Assembly (NCBI GenBank): GCA_903868035.1
Contig: CAIPTQ010000204.1
Coordinates: 1 to 11,415 of the forward strand
Direction of reading: 5' to 3'
From: an uncultured Phycisphaerales bacterium
Lineage (GTDB): Bacteria > Planctomycetota > Phycisphaerae > WQYP01
Length of the DNA: 11,415 bases
Below, in pieces: positions 1-5,867 of this stretch. Both the position numbers and the translations under genes were made by a program. Under the pieces are notes generated by a model. The model searched no databases, was not told the DNA's origin, and was given only the letters and a program-made list of their open reading frames with translations. Positions within the stretch are counted from its first letter, which is position 1, and each line of letters begins with the position of its first letter.

Positions 1-323
1 ATTGGTTTGCATGAAAATCCTGCAATTATTCACCCTGTGCGGATGCCGCCAACAACCCGCTCAACGAACGAATCCGCTCAAAGTTGCTTCCCGTCCCAAA
101 ATCATTCATGTATCAATCTTTTCCACCCATCCCAATCACATACGTGTATTATCTATTTTATCATTTTTATACACAAAACCGTAATTTTGTTAAGATGGGG
201 TATTTCATTAGGCAGACCGCCAACCCCTCCCCACGTGCTTTGCCGTGCTTGGCGGTCTACCCCCATATTTCCAGAATTTCCATTATACTATTTCATACCG
301 CCCCCGCAGACCGGAGGTACGCC
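1..323. other. Gene-free leader region with AT-rich stretch
   Basis: I see no credible gene here. The open frames in this stretch are short, have no ribosome binding site, and translate to proline- and histidine-rich sequence without recognisable domains. Positions about 100-210 are clearly AT-richer than the rest of the window, with runs such as TATTAT at 147-152 and TTATAC at 167-172. This is what a promoter region for the gene starting at 324 would look like, but I could not find a well-spaced -35/-10 pair. An inverted repeat at 214-258 is listed separately. Confidence 0.6.
214..258 (+). promoter_or_regulatory. 10-bp inverted repeat in the leader of the 324 gene
   Basis: AGACCGCCAA at 214-223 is perfectly complementary to TTGGCGGTCT at 249-258, with a 25-nt loop. 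The loop contains a smaller stem, CACG 232-235 with CGTG 244-247, and a 7-bp direct repeat CGTGCTT (234-240 and 244-250). The structure sits 65 nt before the ATG at 324 and just after the AT-rich stretch, so it would lie in the 5' leader of that mRNA. No T-run follows it, so an intrinsic terminator is unlikely. A protein-binding operator or a leader stem-loop are both possible; the function is not known. Confidence 0.4.
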
Positions 324-1613
324 ATGATCCACTGGTTCCCACGCCTCGGCACAACCATCTGTTGCGCGGCCCTGCTCACGCTCAACGCCCATGCCGCCGA
401 ACCCGCCCCCGGCCTGGCCGCGACTTTCCCCCAAATCCGCCGGCAACTCGCCGACGCCGATTTCTCCACCCGCCTGGCCGGCCAGAAGGAACTCGACAAA
501 ATCCCCCCCACTCAGGTCGAAGCCCTCCGCGCCCTCGCCGCCGCCGAGACCGATCCGGAAGTCAAGGCCCGCCTCGACACGCGCGTGGACGCGATGGAAC
601 AATATAATTTGATCCATCCGGCGCCGCTGACGGTGAACCTCCAAAATGCCACCCTCGCAACGGCCGTGGCCGAAATGAACAAGCAACTCGGGGGCGCGAC
701 GCTCAACTCGTTGGTCGGTGGCGGGGCAGGAGGCAATACGTACACGCTCAAAGCCGACAACCGGCCGTTCTGGGACATCATCTCCGAACTGCATCGCCAA
801 AACCCGATCAGCATCACCAGCACTGCGACCTCCATCGGCGGCAGCATCAGCTACAGCCTGCGCCTGACCCCCGGCGGGAACGTCCGGGAATACAAGATTG
901 TCGAGACCTTCGCCTTCATGCCGCCGATGTTCAGCGGGCAGCCGGGCGCCGGCAGTTGGAGTCTGCGCCTGACCGGGTACTCCGACCCGCGGGTCCGGAT
1001 CATGCAATACTCCCCGCTGCGGATTGAGAAAATCACGGACCAGGACGGCAGGAGCCTGCTGCCGCTGGTGCTGACGAGCGCCACCGGCATGTCCTCGATG
1101 GCGCGGCCGATGATGGCCTGGACGAGCGCGGCGACGTTCGACGTGGCTCCCGGCGTGACACGCATCAAGGAAATGCGCGCCAGCATCGCGCTGTCGATCC
1201 TGGAAAAGGAACAGACGCTCACGATTGATTTGACGAAGGAGACCGGGCCGATTGACACGGCGCGCGGGCAGATCAACATCATAAAGAATGCCGCCGGCGA
1301 CATGACGCTGCGGCTGTCGCCCGCGGCCAATGCGGCCAATCCCCCGGTGGAGGCGGCCAGCATTGTGCGGACCAAGCCGATCAACATCCGCGTGCTGGAT
1401 CAGGACGGTAAAGTCGTCACCTCGGGCAGCTACTACGGCACGGTTACGATGACGCTGCGGACCCCGAACGGGGCGCCGTCGAAGGTCGAACTGAGCTGGC
1501 CCGATAAAACACGGGAGATCGTGCTGCCAGTGGAATACACCGATCTCGAGGTGCCCGCCGGGGCGGGGGGGGGGAGACTGGGGGGAGTGGGCGGAGTGGA
1601 GCTAATCAAATGA
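324..1613 (+). CDS. Secreted/periplasmic protein of unknown function, STN-like segment
   Basis: The ATG at 324 is preferred because GGAGG (312-317 region) lies 6-7 nt upstream and the product then begins with a clear signal peptide (about residues 1-24, cleavage near AHA-AE). The open frame extends upstream to 84, but that extension is proline-rich and has no ribosome site. The mature protein has a helical stretch at about residues 38-93 resembling a single HEAT-like unit (alternating Leu/Ala, DPEVKARL). It is followed at about 100-160 by LTVNLQNATLATAVAEMNKQLG, which resembles the short STN/secretin N-terminal fold. The rest, to about residue 405, is predicted beta-rich with no motif I recognise. 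The last 17 or so residues are Gly-rich and come from a G-run repeat (see 1560-1613). It is followed by the esterase gene on the same strand after 136 nt. Its role is unknown; a cell-envelope protein is the most I can infer. Confidence 0.75.
   Translation: MIHWFPRLGTTICCAALLTLNAHAAEPAPGLAATFPQIRRQLADADFSTRLAGQKELDKIPPTQVEALRALAAAETDPEVKARLDTRVDAMEQYNLIHPAPLTVNLQNATLATAVAEMNKQLGGATLNSLVGGGAGGNTYTLKADNRPFWDIISELHRQNPISITSTATSIGGSISYSLRLTPGGNVREYKIVETFAFMPPMFSGQPGAGSWSLRLTGYSDPRVRIMQYSPLRIEKITDQDGRSLLPLVLTSATGMSSMARPMMAWTSAATFDVAPGVTRIKEMRASIALSILEKEQTLTIDLTKETGPIDTARGQINIIKNAAGDMTLRLSPAANAANPPVEAASIVRTKPINIRVLDQDGKVVTSGSYYGTVTMTLRTPNGAPSKVELSWPDKTREIVLPVEYTDLEVPAGAGGGRLGGVGGVELIK
1560..1613 (+). 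repeat. G-run segment forming the 3' end of the 324 gene
   Basis: This stretch holds runs of 4, 9, 6 and 3 guanines separated by 1, 5 and 3 nt (1560-1590), so it fits a G-quadruplex pattern on the coding strand. It encodes the Gly-rich C-terminus and runs into the TGA stop. A G-run segment of similar layout ends pyrG (5763-5814). The 9-G homopolymer at 1565-1573 is a likely site of replication slippage or sequencing error, and a change in its length would alter the C-terminus. Confidence 0.5.
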
Positions 1614-1624
1614 GCTGCTTTCCC

Positions 1625-1663
1625 GAGTTCATGCAGGCGCGAGCACGCTGAAGCGTGAACTCC
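1625..1663 (+). repeat. Palindromic REP-like intergenic element
   Basis: GAGTTCA at 1625-1631 pairs with TGAACTC at 1656-1662. Inside it, CACGCT at 1644-1649 pairs with AGCGTG at 1652-1657 around a 2-nt loop. The two stems share 1656-1657 and so compete. The unit CACGCTGAAGCGTGAACTCC has the look of a dispersed REP-like palindrome. It lies 12 nt after the stop at 1613 and could protect or end the upstream message, although no T-run follows directly. Confidence 0.45.
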
Positions 1664-1709
1664 GCGCCCCCCACAATAATATCCCGCTCCCGGCGTTATC
1701 TTATGCAAC

Positions 1710-1734
1710 CCGCCATCTTCGGCGGCAGCCTTTT
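1710..1734 (+). terminator. Weak stem-loop followed by T-run
   Basis: CCGCC at 1710-1714 pairs with GGCGG at 1721-1725 around a 6-nt loop, and TTTT follows at 1731-1734. It lies between the two plus-strand genes, only 16 nt before the next ATG. The stem is short and the T-run is displaced by 5 nt, so this is a weak terminator candidate. It may instead be a leader hairpin of the esterase gene. Confidence 0.2.
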
Positions 1735-1749
1735 CTTCACGGAGAAACC

Positions 1750-3027
1750 ATGAAATCCTCAGTCGCCACCATCTTCACCCTGGCCGTGGTCGGCCTCTTC
1801 GCCCCGTACGCCACCGCCGCTGACCCGCAAACCAGCTTCAAATTCAGTTTCGGCCCGGACAAGAATGTCCCCGGCTACACCGCCGTGAAGCCCACGGATG
1901 CCTACAAGAAGGGGGCCGCCAACGCCTGGGGCTTTGAAGAGGCCCCCACCATCAAGGAAGTCGCCCGCAAGGGCGCCGATCCCCTCACCTCCGGCTACAT
2001 CACCAGCGACAAGCCGTTCTATTTTTCCGTCGCCGTGCCCGAGGGCAACTACAAGGTGACCATCACCGCCGGCGACGTCGGCGACACCGTGACCGACCTG
2101 ACCGTCAAGGCCGAGCTGCGCCGCATCATGATCGAGCAATTCCATCTCGACGCCGGCAAGACCGGCAAGACCAGCTTTGTCGTCAACGTCCGCGTGCCGG
2201 AGTATCCCGGCGGCCGCGTGGGGCTCAAGTCGCCCCGGGAAACGACCAACGAAGCCTGGGCCTGGGATGAAAAGCTGACGCTGGAACTCAACAACGCGCA
2301 CCCGAACATCTGCGCTATCGAAGTCGAAAAGGTGAACGTGCCCACGATTTTCATCCTCGGCGATTCTACCACCTGCGACCAATCCGCCGAACCCTGGAGC
2401 AGTTGGGGCCAGACCTTCCCGCGGTTCTTCAAGGACGACATCGCCGTGTCCAACAACGGCGAATCGGGCGAAACCGTCGCCAGTTCAATGGGCGCACGCC
2501 GGTTTGAAAAGGTCTGGAGCCTCATGAAGAAGGGCGACTACCTGTTCTTCGGCTACGGGCACAACGACATGAAGGGCGGCACCATCCCCGCCTTCCAGGC
2601 GAACTTCCGCAAGGTCGTGGAGACCACCCGCGCCAAGGGCGGCATCCCCGTGATCCTCTCGGCCGTCGAGCGCAAGGGCGGCGTCACCACCAGCACCTTG
2701 GCGGGTTATCCGGAGGCCGCCAAGGCGGTGGCCGATGAAACCAAGACCCTGTTCATCGACATGAACGGCGAAAGCCGGAAACTCTATAAGGCCCTGGGCG
2801 CGGACCTCAACGCCGCTTTCCAGGACGGCACGCACCACAACAACTTCGGCAGCTACGAAATCTCGGCAATTGTCATGCAGGGCATCCGCACCAACAAGAT
2901 TGACGACCTCATCGCCCACATCCGACCGGAGGTCAAGGAATTCGACCCGGCCAAGCCCGACAAGCCCGCCGATTACAAGATTCCGGCGAGTCCGAAGTTC
3001 TCCAGCCAGACGCCGCTGGGGAATTGA
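1750..3027 (+). CDS. Secreted SGNH/GDSL esterase, rhamnogalacturonan acetylesterase-like (CE12-like)
   Basis: This probably removes acetyl groups from pectic polysaccharide such as rhamnogalacturonan I, outside the cytoplasm. A signal peptide covers about residues 1-23 (cleavage near ATA-AD), and GGAG at 1741-1744 supports the ATG at 1750. Residues about 28-195 look like an N-terminal beta-rich, galactose-binding-like domain (FKFSFGPD near its start, NICAIEVEKVNV at its end). The SGNH hydrolase domain follows. Block I is FILGDSTTCDQ, with nucleophile Ser206. Block II is NNGESGE at about 235-241, with Gly240. Block III is GYGHND at 268-273, with Asn272. Block V is DGTHHN at 359-364, with catalytic Asp359 and His362. 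All catalytic blocks are intact. The Gal-binding plus SGNH architecture is known from bacterial CE12 enzymes. The exact substrate is inferred, and acetylxylan or another acetylated glycan is possible. The pectinesterase at 8616-10376 supports a pectin role. Confidence 0.88.
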   Translation: MKSSVATIFTLAVVGLFAPYATAADPQTSFKFSFGPDKNVPGYTAVKPTDAYKKGAANAWGFEEAPTIKEVARKGADPLTSGYITSDKPFYFSVAVPEGNYKVTITAGDVGDTVTDLTVKAELRRIMIEQFHLDAGKTGKTSFVVNVRVPEYPGGRVGLKSPRETTNEAWAWDEKLTLELNNAHPNICAIEVEKVNVPTIFILGDSTTCDQSAEPWSSWGQTFPRFFKDDIAVSNNGESGETVASSMGARRFEKVWSLMKKGDYLFFGYGHNDMKGGTIPAFQANFRKVVETTRAKGGIPVILSAVERKGGVTTSTLAGYPEAAKAVADETKTLFIDMNGESRKLYKALGADLNAAFQDGTHHNNFGSYEISAIVMQGIRTNKIDDLIAHIRPEVKEFDPAKPDKPADYKIPASPKFSSQTPLGN

Positions 3028-3094
3028 CCCGCCCCCCGGCACGCCCAACCCCCTGGCGACCGGGTTCCGATCACCCGTGGAAGGCGTTGCCACG

Positions 3095-3127
3095 CGGGAC
3101 TGGTTCGGGTATACCAGTCCAGTCCCG
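3095..3127 (+). promoter_or_regulatory. Stem-loop with competing arms just upstream of kdsB
   Basis: The left arm CGGGACTGGT (3095-3104) can pair in two ways. GGACTGGT (3097-3104) matches ACCAGTCC (3113-3120) over 8 bp with an 8-nt loop. Alternatively, CGGGACT (3095-3101) matches AGTCCCG (3121-3127) over 7 bp. The two pairings exclude each other. The structure ends 4 nt before the GAGG ribosome binding site (3132-3135) of kdsB, and TTTTT follows at 3136-3140. It could be a leader attenuator, a terminator of the esterase gene, or a decayed repeat; the sequence alone does not decide. Confidence 0.4.
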
Positions 3128-3143
3128 AGACGAGGTTTTTCAC

Positions 3144-3932
3144 GTGCCAACCACAGAGTGTCCCGCAACGGCAATCGTGATCCCCGCGCGGTATGGATCG
3201 ACGCGCTTCCCCGGAAAACCTCTCGCCCGGCAGACCGGGAAATTCCTCATCCAGCATGTGGTGGAGCAGGCGGCCAAGGCCAGGCGCGCCCAGCGCGTCA
3301 TCGTGGCGACCGACGATCACCGCATTTATGACGCCGTGCGCGGGTTCGGCGGCCATGCCGTGATGACCAGCGATTCGCATCCGTCCGGCACGGACCGGAT
3401 CGCCGAGGTGATCAAACGGCCGGAATACGCGGGAGTGCGCATCGTGGTCAACGTGCAGGGGGATGAGCCGGAGGTCGATCCGGGGGTGATTGACGGTTTG
3501 ATCGAGGCGCTGGAGGGCTCGGACGTGCCCATGGCCACGGCATCGGCGCCCTTTGCCCACGAGAAGGACGTGCCCAACCCGAACCTGGTGAAGGTGGTCG
3601 TGGATCACCGGCATTGTGCGCTCTATTTTTCGCGGGCGGTGGTGCCCTTCGACCGGGACCGCGGCGGGGCCGTGGTGGGCGGAGATTTGCGGGTGTATCG
3701 CAAACACCTGGGGATTTACGCTTACCGGCGCGAGGCGCTGCTGCTCCTGGCGGCCACGCCCATGTGCGAACTGGAACGGATCGAAAAACTCGAGCAGTTG
3801 CGGGCGCTCCACCTGGGGATGAAGATTTTTGTCCATCAGGCGGCGCAGGCGCCGCATGGCGTCGATACGCCGGAGGATTATGCGGCCTTTGTGCGGCGCT
3901 ACAACCATTTAGCCACGAATGAACACAAATGA
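3144..3932 (+). CDS. kdsB: 3-deoxy-manno-octulosonate cytidylyltransferase (CMP-Kdo synthetase)
   Basis: KdsB transfers CMP from CTP to Kdo, giving CMP-Kdo for lipid A/LPS inner-core assembly in the cytoplasm. The GTG at 3144 is chosen as start: GAGG at 3132-3135 sits 8 nt upstream, and the 262-aa product is close to the usual length of about 245-260. A TTG further upstream overlapping the previous stop is rejected. Motifs visible are the nucleotide-binding IPARYGSTRFPGKPL (about 13-27), HPSGTDRIAEV, NVQGDEP (103-109, with the Mg2+-binding Asp107), YRKHLGIYAY (from 185), CELERIEKLEQLR, and GVDTPED (239-245). All are characteristic of KdsB. The final residues, LATNEHK, are encoded by a period-10 repeat (3911-3940). 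The gene lies 48 nt before pyrG, whose product makes the CTP it uses, so co-transcription is likely. Confidence 0.95.
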   Translation: MPTTECPATAIVIPARYGSTRFPGKPLARQTGKFLIQHVVEQAAKARRAQRVIVATDDHRIYDAVRGFGGHAVMTSDSHPSGTDRIAEVIKRPEYAGVRIVVNVQGDEPEVDPGVIDGLIEALEGSDVPMATASAPFAHEKDVPNPNLVKVVVDHRHCALYFSRAVVPFDRDRGGAVVGGDLRVYRKHLGIYAYRREALLLLAATPMCELERIEKLEQLRALHLGMKIFVHQAAQAPHGVDTPEDYAAFVRRYNHLATNEHK

Positions 3933-3940
3933 ACACGAAG
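3911..3940 (+). repeat. Period-10 repeat overlapping the kdsB stop
   Basis: The unit GAATGAACAC (3917-3926) is followed by AAATGAACAC (3927-3936) and the start of a third copy, GAAG. The stop codon TGA of kdsB (3930-3932) lies inside the second unit. The pattern ccacgaatgaacac resembles short dispersed intergenic repeats of bacterial genomes rich in such elements. It runs from the coding sequence into the intergenic gap. Confidence 0.5.
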
Positions 3941-3980
3941 ATGGATATGTTTCTTATCTATACATGGATGTGAGGTTGCG

Positions 3981-5825
3981 ATGGCGGACGATCAGGTGAA
4001 CGAGATGCTGGCTTCCATTGGCCATACCAGCTTTGAAACCGAGTTTTACTCCCCCATGCCCGAGGGGTACGTCAAGGGCAAGACCAAATACGTCGTCGTC
4101 CTCGGCACCGTCATGAGCGGCCTGGGCAAGGGCATCTTCTCGTCGAGCCTCGCTAAAATCCTCAAGGACAAGGGCCTCAAGGTCGCCCCCATCAAGATGG
4201 AAGGCTACCTCAACCTGGACTCGGGCACCCTCAACCCCTTCCGCCACGGCGAGGTGTTCGTCCTCGACGACGGCATGGAAACCGACATGGACCTGGGCAC
4301 CTATGAACGCATGCTCAACGAAAACCTCAGCCGCATCAACTTCACCACCAGCGGCCAAATCTTCACCCGCGTCCTGGACCGCGAACGCGCCGGCGGCTAC
4401 CTCGGCCGCGACGTGCAGATGATTCCGCATGTCACCGGCGAAGTGAAACACCTCCTGCGGGAGCTCGCCGCCAAATCCCAGGCGGACGTGGTCTTCATCG
4501 AGGTCGGCGGCACCGTCGGCGATTACGAGAATGGCTACTTCATCGAGGCCCTGCGCGAACTGGCGTATGAGGAGGGGGAGCACAGCGTCTGCGTGGTGGC
4601 CCTGACCTACGTCATGGAGCCTAAGAGCCTCGGCGAGCAGAAGAGCAAGGCGGCGCAGTTGGGCCTCCGCCAGGTGATGCAGGCCGGCCTGGTGCCGCAC
4701 ATCATCGCGTGTAGGTGCCCCAGCCCCGTGACCGAGAAGGTGAAGCAGAAAATCTCCATGTTTTCCAATGTGCCCCAGCGCCGGGTGTTTTCGATGCACG
4801 ATGTCGAGAGCATCTATCTGGTGCCCGAGATGCTTAGGGAAGCGGGCATGGACCGCGAGGTACTCACGCTGCTCAAGTTGCACGAACGCGTGAATCAGCG
4901 GGCCGAGGACATGGCCCGGCAGAAGTGGGTGCGGTTCGTCGATGACCTGCTGGCGGTGAAGGACAAGGCGGTGACGATCGGGGTGACGGGGAAGTACACG
5001 TCGATCCGGGACGCGTATGCGTCGATCGACAAGGCGCTGGAGCATTGTTCGGCGTATGCGGGTTGCCGGGTGAACATCGAGTGGATCGACACCGGCGAAA
5101 TCTGGCCCGCTGGCGTGACCGACCCCGCCGAACGCCAGCACTACGTGGCCCAGCGCCTCAAGGGCCTCCATGGCATCATCGTGCCCGGGGGCTTTGGCAA
5201 TCGCGGTGTGGAAGGCAAGATCGAATGCGTCCGCTTCGCCCGCGAACACAAGGTGCCGTTCCTGGGCATCTGCCTGGGATTGCAGATGGCCGTCATCGAA
5301 TACGCCCGCAACGTCTGCGGCATCGCCGACGCCAATTCCACGGAAATCGCGCCCCGCTGTGGCAATCCCTTGATCGACATCCTGCCCGAGCAGAAGAAAA
5401 TCGAAGGCCTCGGAGGCAACATGCGCCTGGGCGCCAAGGAAATTGAGCTGACCCCCGGTTCGCTGATTTCCAGCCTTTATGACAACGCCACGGAAAAACG
5501 TCTCCGCTTCCGCCACCGCTACGAGGTGGACCCCAAGTATGTCGCCACCCTCACCCAGCACGGCCTGATCTTCAGCGGCCGCCATCCCACCCAACCCATC
5601 ATGCAGATGCTCGAATTGCCGGCATCCATGCATCCCTATTTTGTCGGCACCCAGGCCCACCCCTGCCTCACCAGCCGCCCGCTGGCGCCGGATGGCATGT
5701 TCCTCGGGCTGGTAAAAGCGGCCCTGGCCCGGGCCTATCCGCAGGGCACGCTCGACGGCGTGGGCGGTGGGGGGGTGAAAGCAGGGGGGACAGTGGCGGC
5801 GGAGTTGAAGATGACGGGGCAGTGA
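3981..5825 (+). CDS. pyrG: CTP synthase, divergent form with altered glutaminase triad
   Basis: CTP synthase converts UTP to CTP using ATP and glutamine-derived ammonia. The ATG at 3981 has GAGG at 3972-3975. The product is 614 aa against about 545 in E. coli, with an N-terminal extension of about 35 residues and a Gly-rich C-terminal tail. The synthetase domain keeps the P-loop-like GTVMSGLGKG (42-51, Lys50), RHGEVF, ETDMDLG and EVGGTVGD. The usual KLDPYINVDPG is KMEGYLNLDSG, and the UTP-side KTKPTQ loop reads KSKAAQ. The class I glutaminase domain has VPGGFGNRGVEG and GICLGLQ with nucleophile Cys431, DANSTE, and RFRHRYEV. The region with catalytic His560 reads QAHPC, where the usual sequence is HPE, so Cys562 replaces the triad glutamate. 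It follows kdsB by 48 nt, an arrangement also known in Chlamydia. It converges on mgtA with a 42-nt gap. The family call is secure; whether glutamine-dependent activity is normal is not. Confidence 0.93.
   Translation: MADDQVNEMLASIGHTSFETEFYSPMPEGYVKGKTKYVVVLGTVMSGLGKGIFSSSLAKILKDKGLKVAPIKMEGYLNLDSGTLNPFRHGEVFVLDDGMETDMDLGTYERMLNENLSRINFTTSGQIFTRVLDRERAGGYLGRDVQMIPHVTGEVKHLLRELAAKSQADVVFIEVGGTVGDYENGYFIEALRELAYEEGEHSVCVVALTYVMEPKSLGEQKSKAAQLGLRQVMQAGLVPHIIACRCPSPVTEKVKQKISMFSNVPQRRVFSMHDVESIYLVPEMLREAGMDREVLTLLKLHERVNQRAEDMARQKWVRFVDDLLAVKDKAVTIGVTGKYTSIRDAYASIDKALEHCSAYAGCRVNIEWIDTGEIWPAGVTDPAERQHYVAQRLKGLHGIIVPGGFGNRGVEGKIECVRFAREHKVPFLGICLGLQMAVIEYARNVCGIADANSTEIAPRCGNPLIDILPEQKKIEGLGGNMRLGAKEIELTPGSLISSLYDNATEKRLRFRHRYEVDPKYVATLTQHGLIFSGRHPTQPIMQMLELPASMHPYFVGTQAHPCLTSRPLAPDGMFLGLVKAALARAYPQGTLDGVGGGGVKAGGTVAAELKMTGQ
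5763..5822 (+). repeat. G-run segment forming the 3' end of pyrG
   Basis: G runs at 5769-5775 (7) and 5784-5789 (6), flanked by GGCGG and GTGGCGGCGGAG, encode the Gly-rich tail beyond the conserved CTP synthase fold. The order GGCGG, long G run, A-rich spacer, GGGGGGA, GTGG, GGAGT closely parallels 1562-1613 at the end of the 324 gene, though in a different reading frame. Common origin is plausible but unproven, since simple sequence can converge. Confidence 0.4.
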
Positions 5826-5834
5826 AGGATTACG

Positions 5835-5858
5835 CCATTGAATCAATGGACTCAATGG
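5835..5858. repeat. Inverted/tandem repeat between convergent genes
   Basis: CCATTGA at 5835-5841 can pair with TCAATGG at either 5843-5849 or 5852-5858. The right arms are two tandem copies of TCAATGGA spaced 9 nt apart. It fills most of the 42-nt gap between the stops of pyrG and mgtA, so it would be transcribed from both sides. There is no T-run, so it is not a classical intrinsic terminator, although its place suits a bidirectional end signal. Confidence 0.35.
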
Positions 5859-5867
5859 ATGTGATGT

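Noticed and set aside
84..323. N-terminal extension of the 324 gene to an ATG at 84
   Set aside because: It has no ribosome binding site, low-complexity translation and AT-rich promoter-like composition. The ATG at 324 has GGAGG and a signal peptide directly after it.
3024..3143. TTG start for kdsB overlapping the esterase stop
   Set aside because: The extra 40 residues are Pro/Arg-rich and unlike any KdsB. The GTG at 3144 has a good ribosome site and starts close to the conserved IPARYGSTR motif.
2973..3908. Minus-strand frame opposite kdsB
   Set aside because: It is a shadow of kdsB, with His/Arg-rich composition, no domain and no ribosome site.
3954..5855. Long minus-strand frame of 633 codons opposite pyrG
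   Set aside because: It is rich in His, Ala and Gly with no domain pattern and lies wholly opposite a well-supported CTP synthase. Long antisense frames are expected at this GC content.
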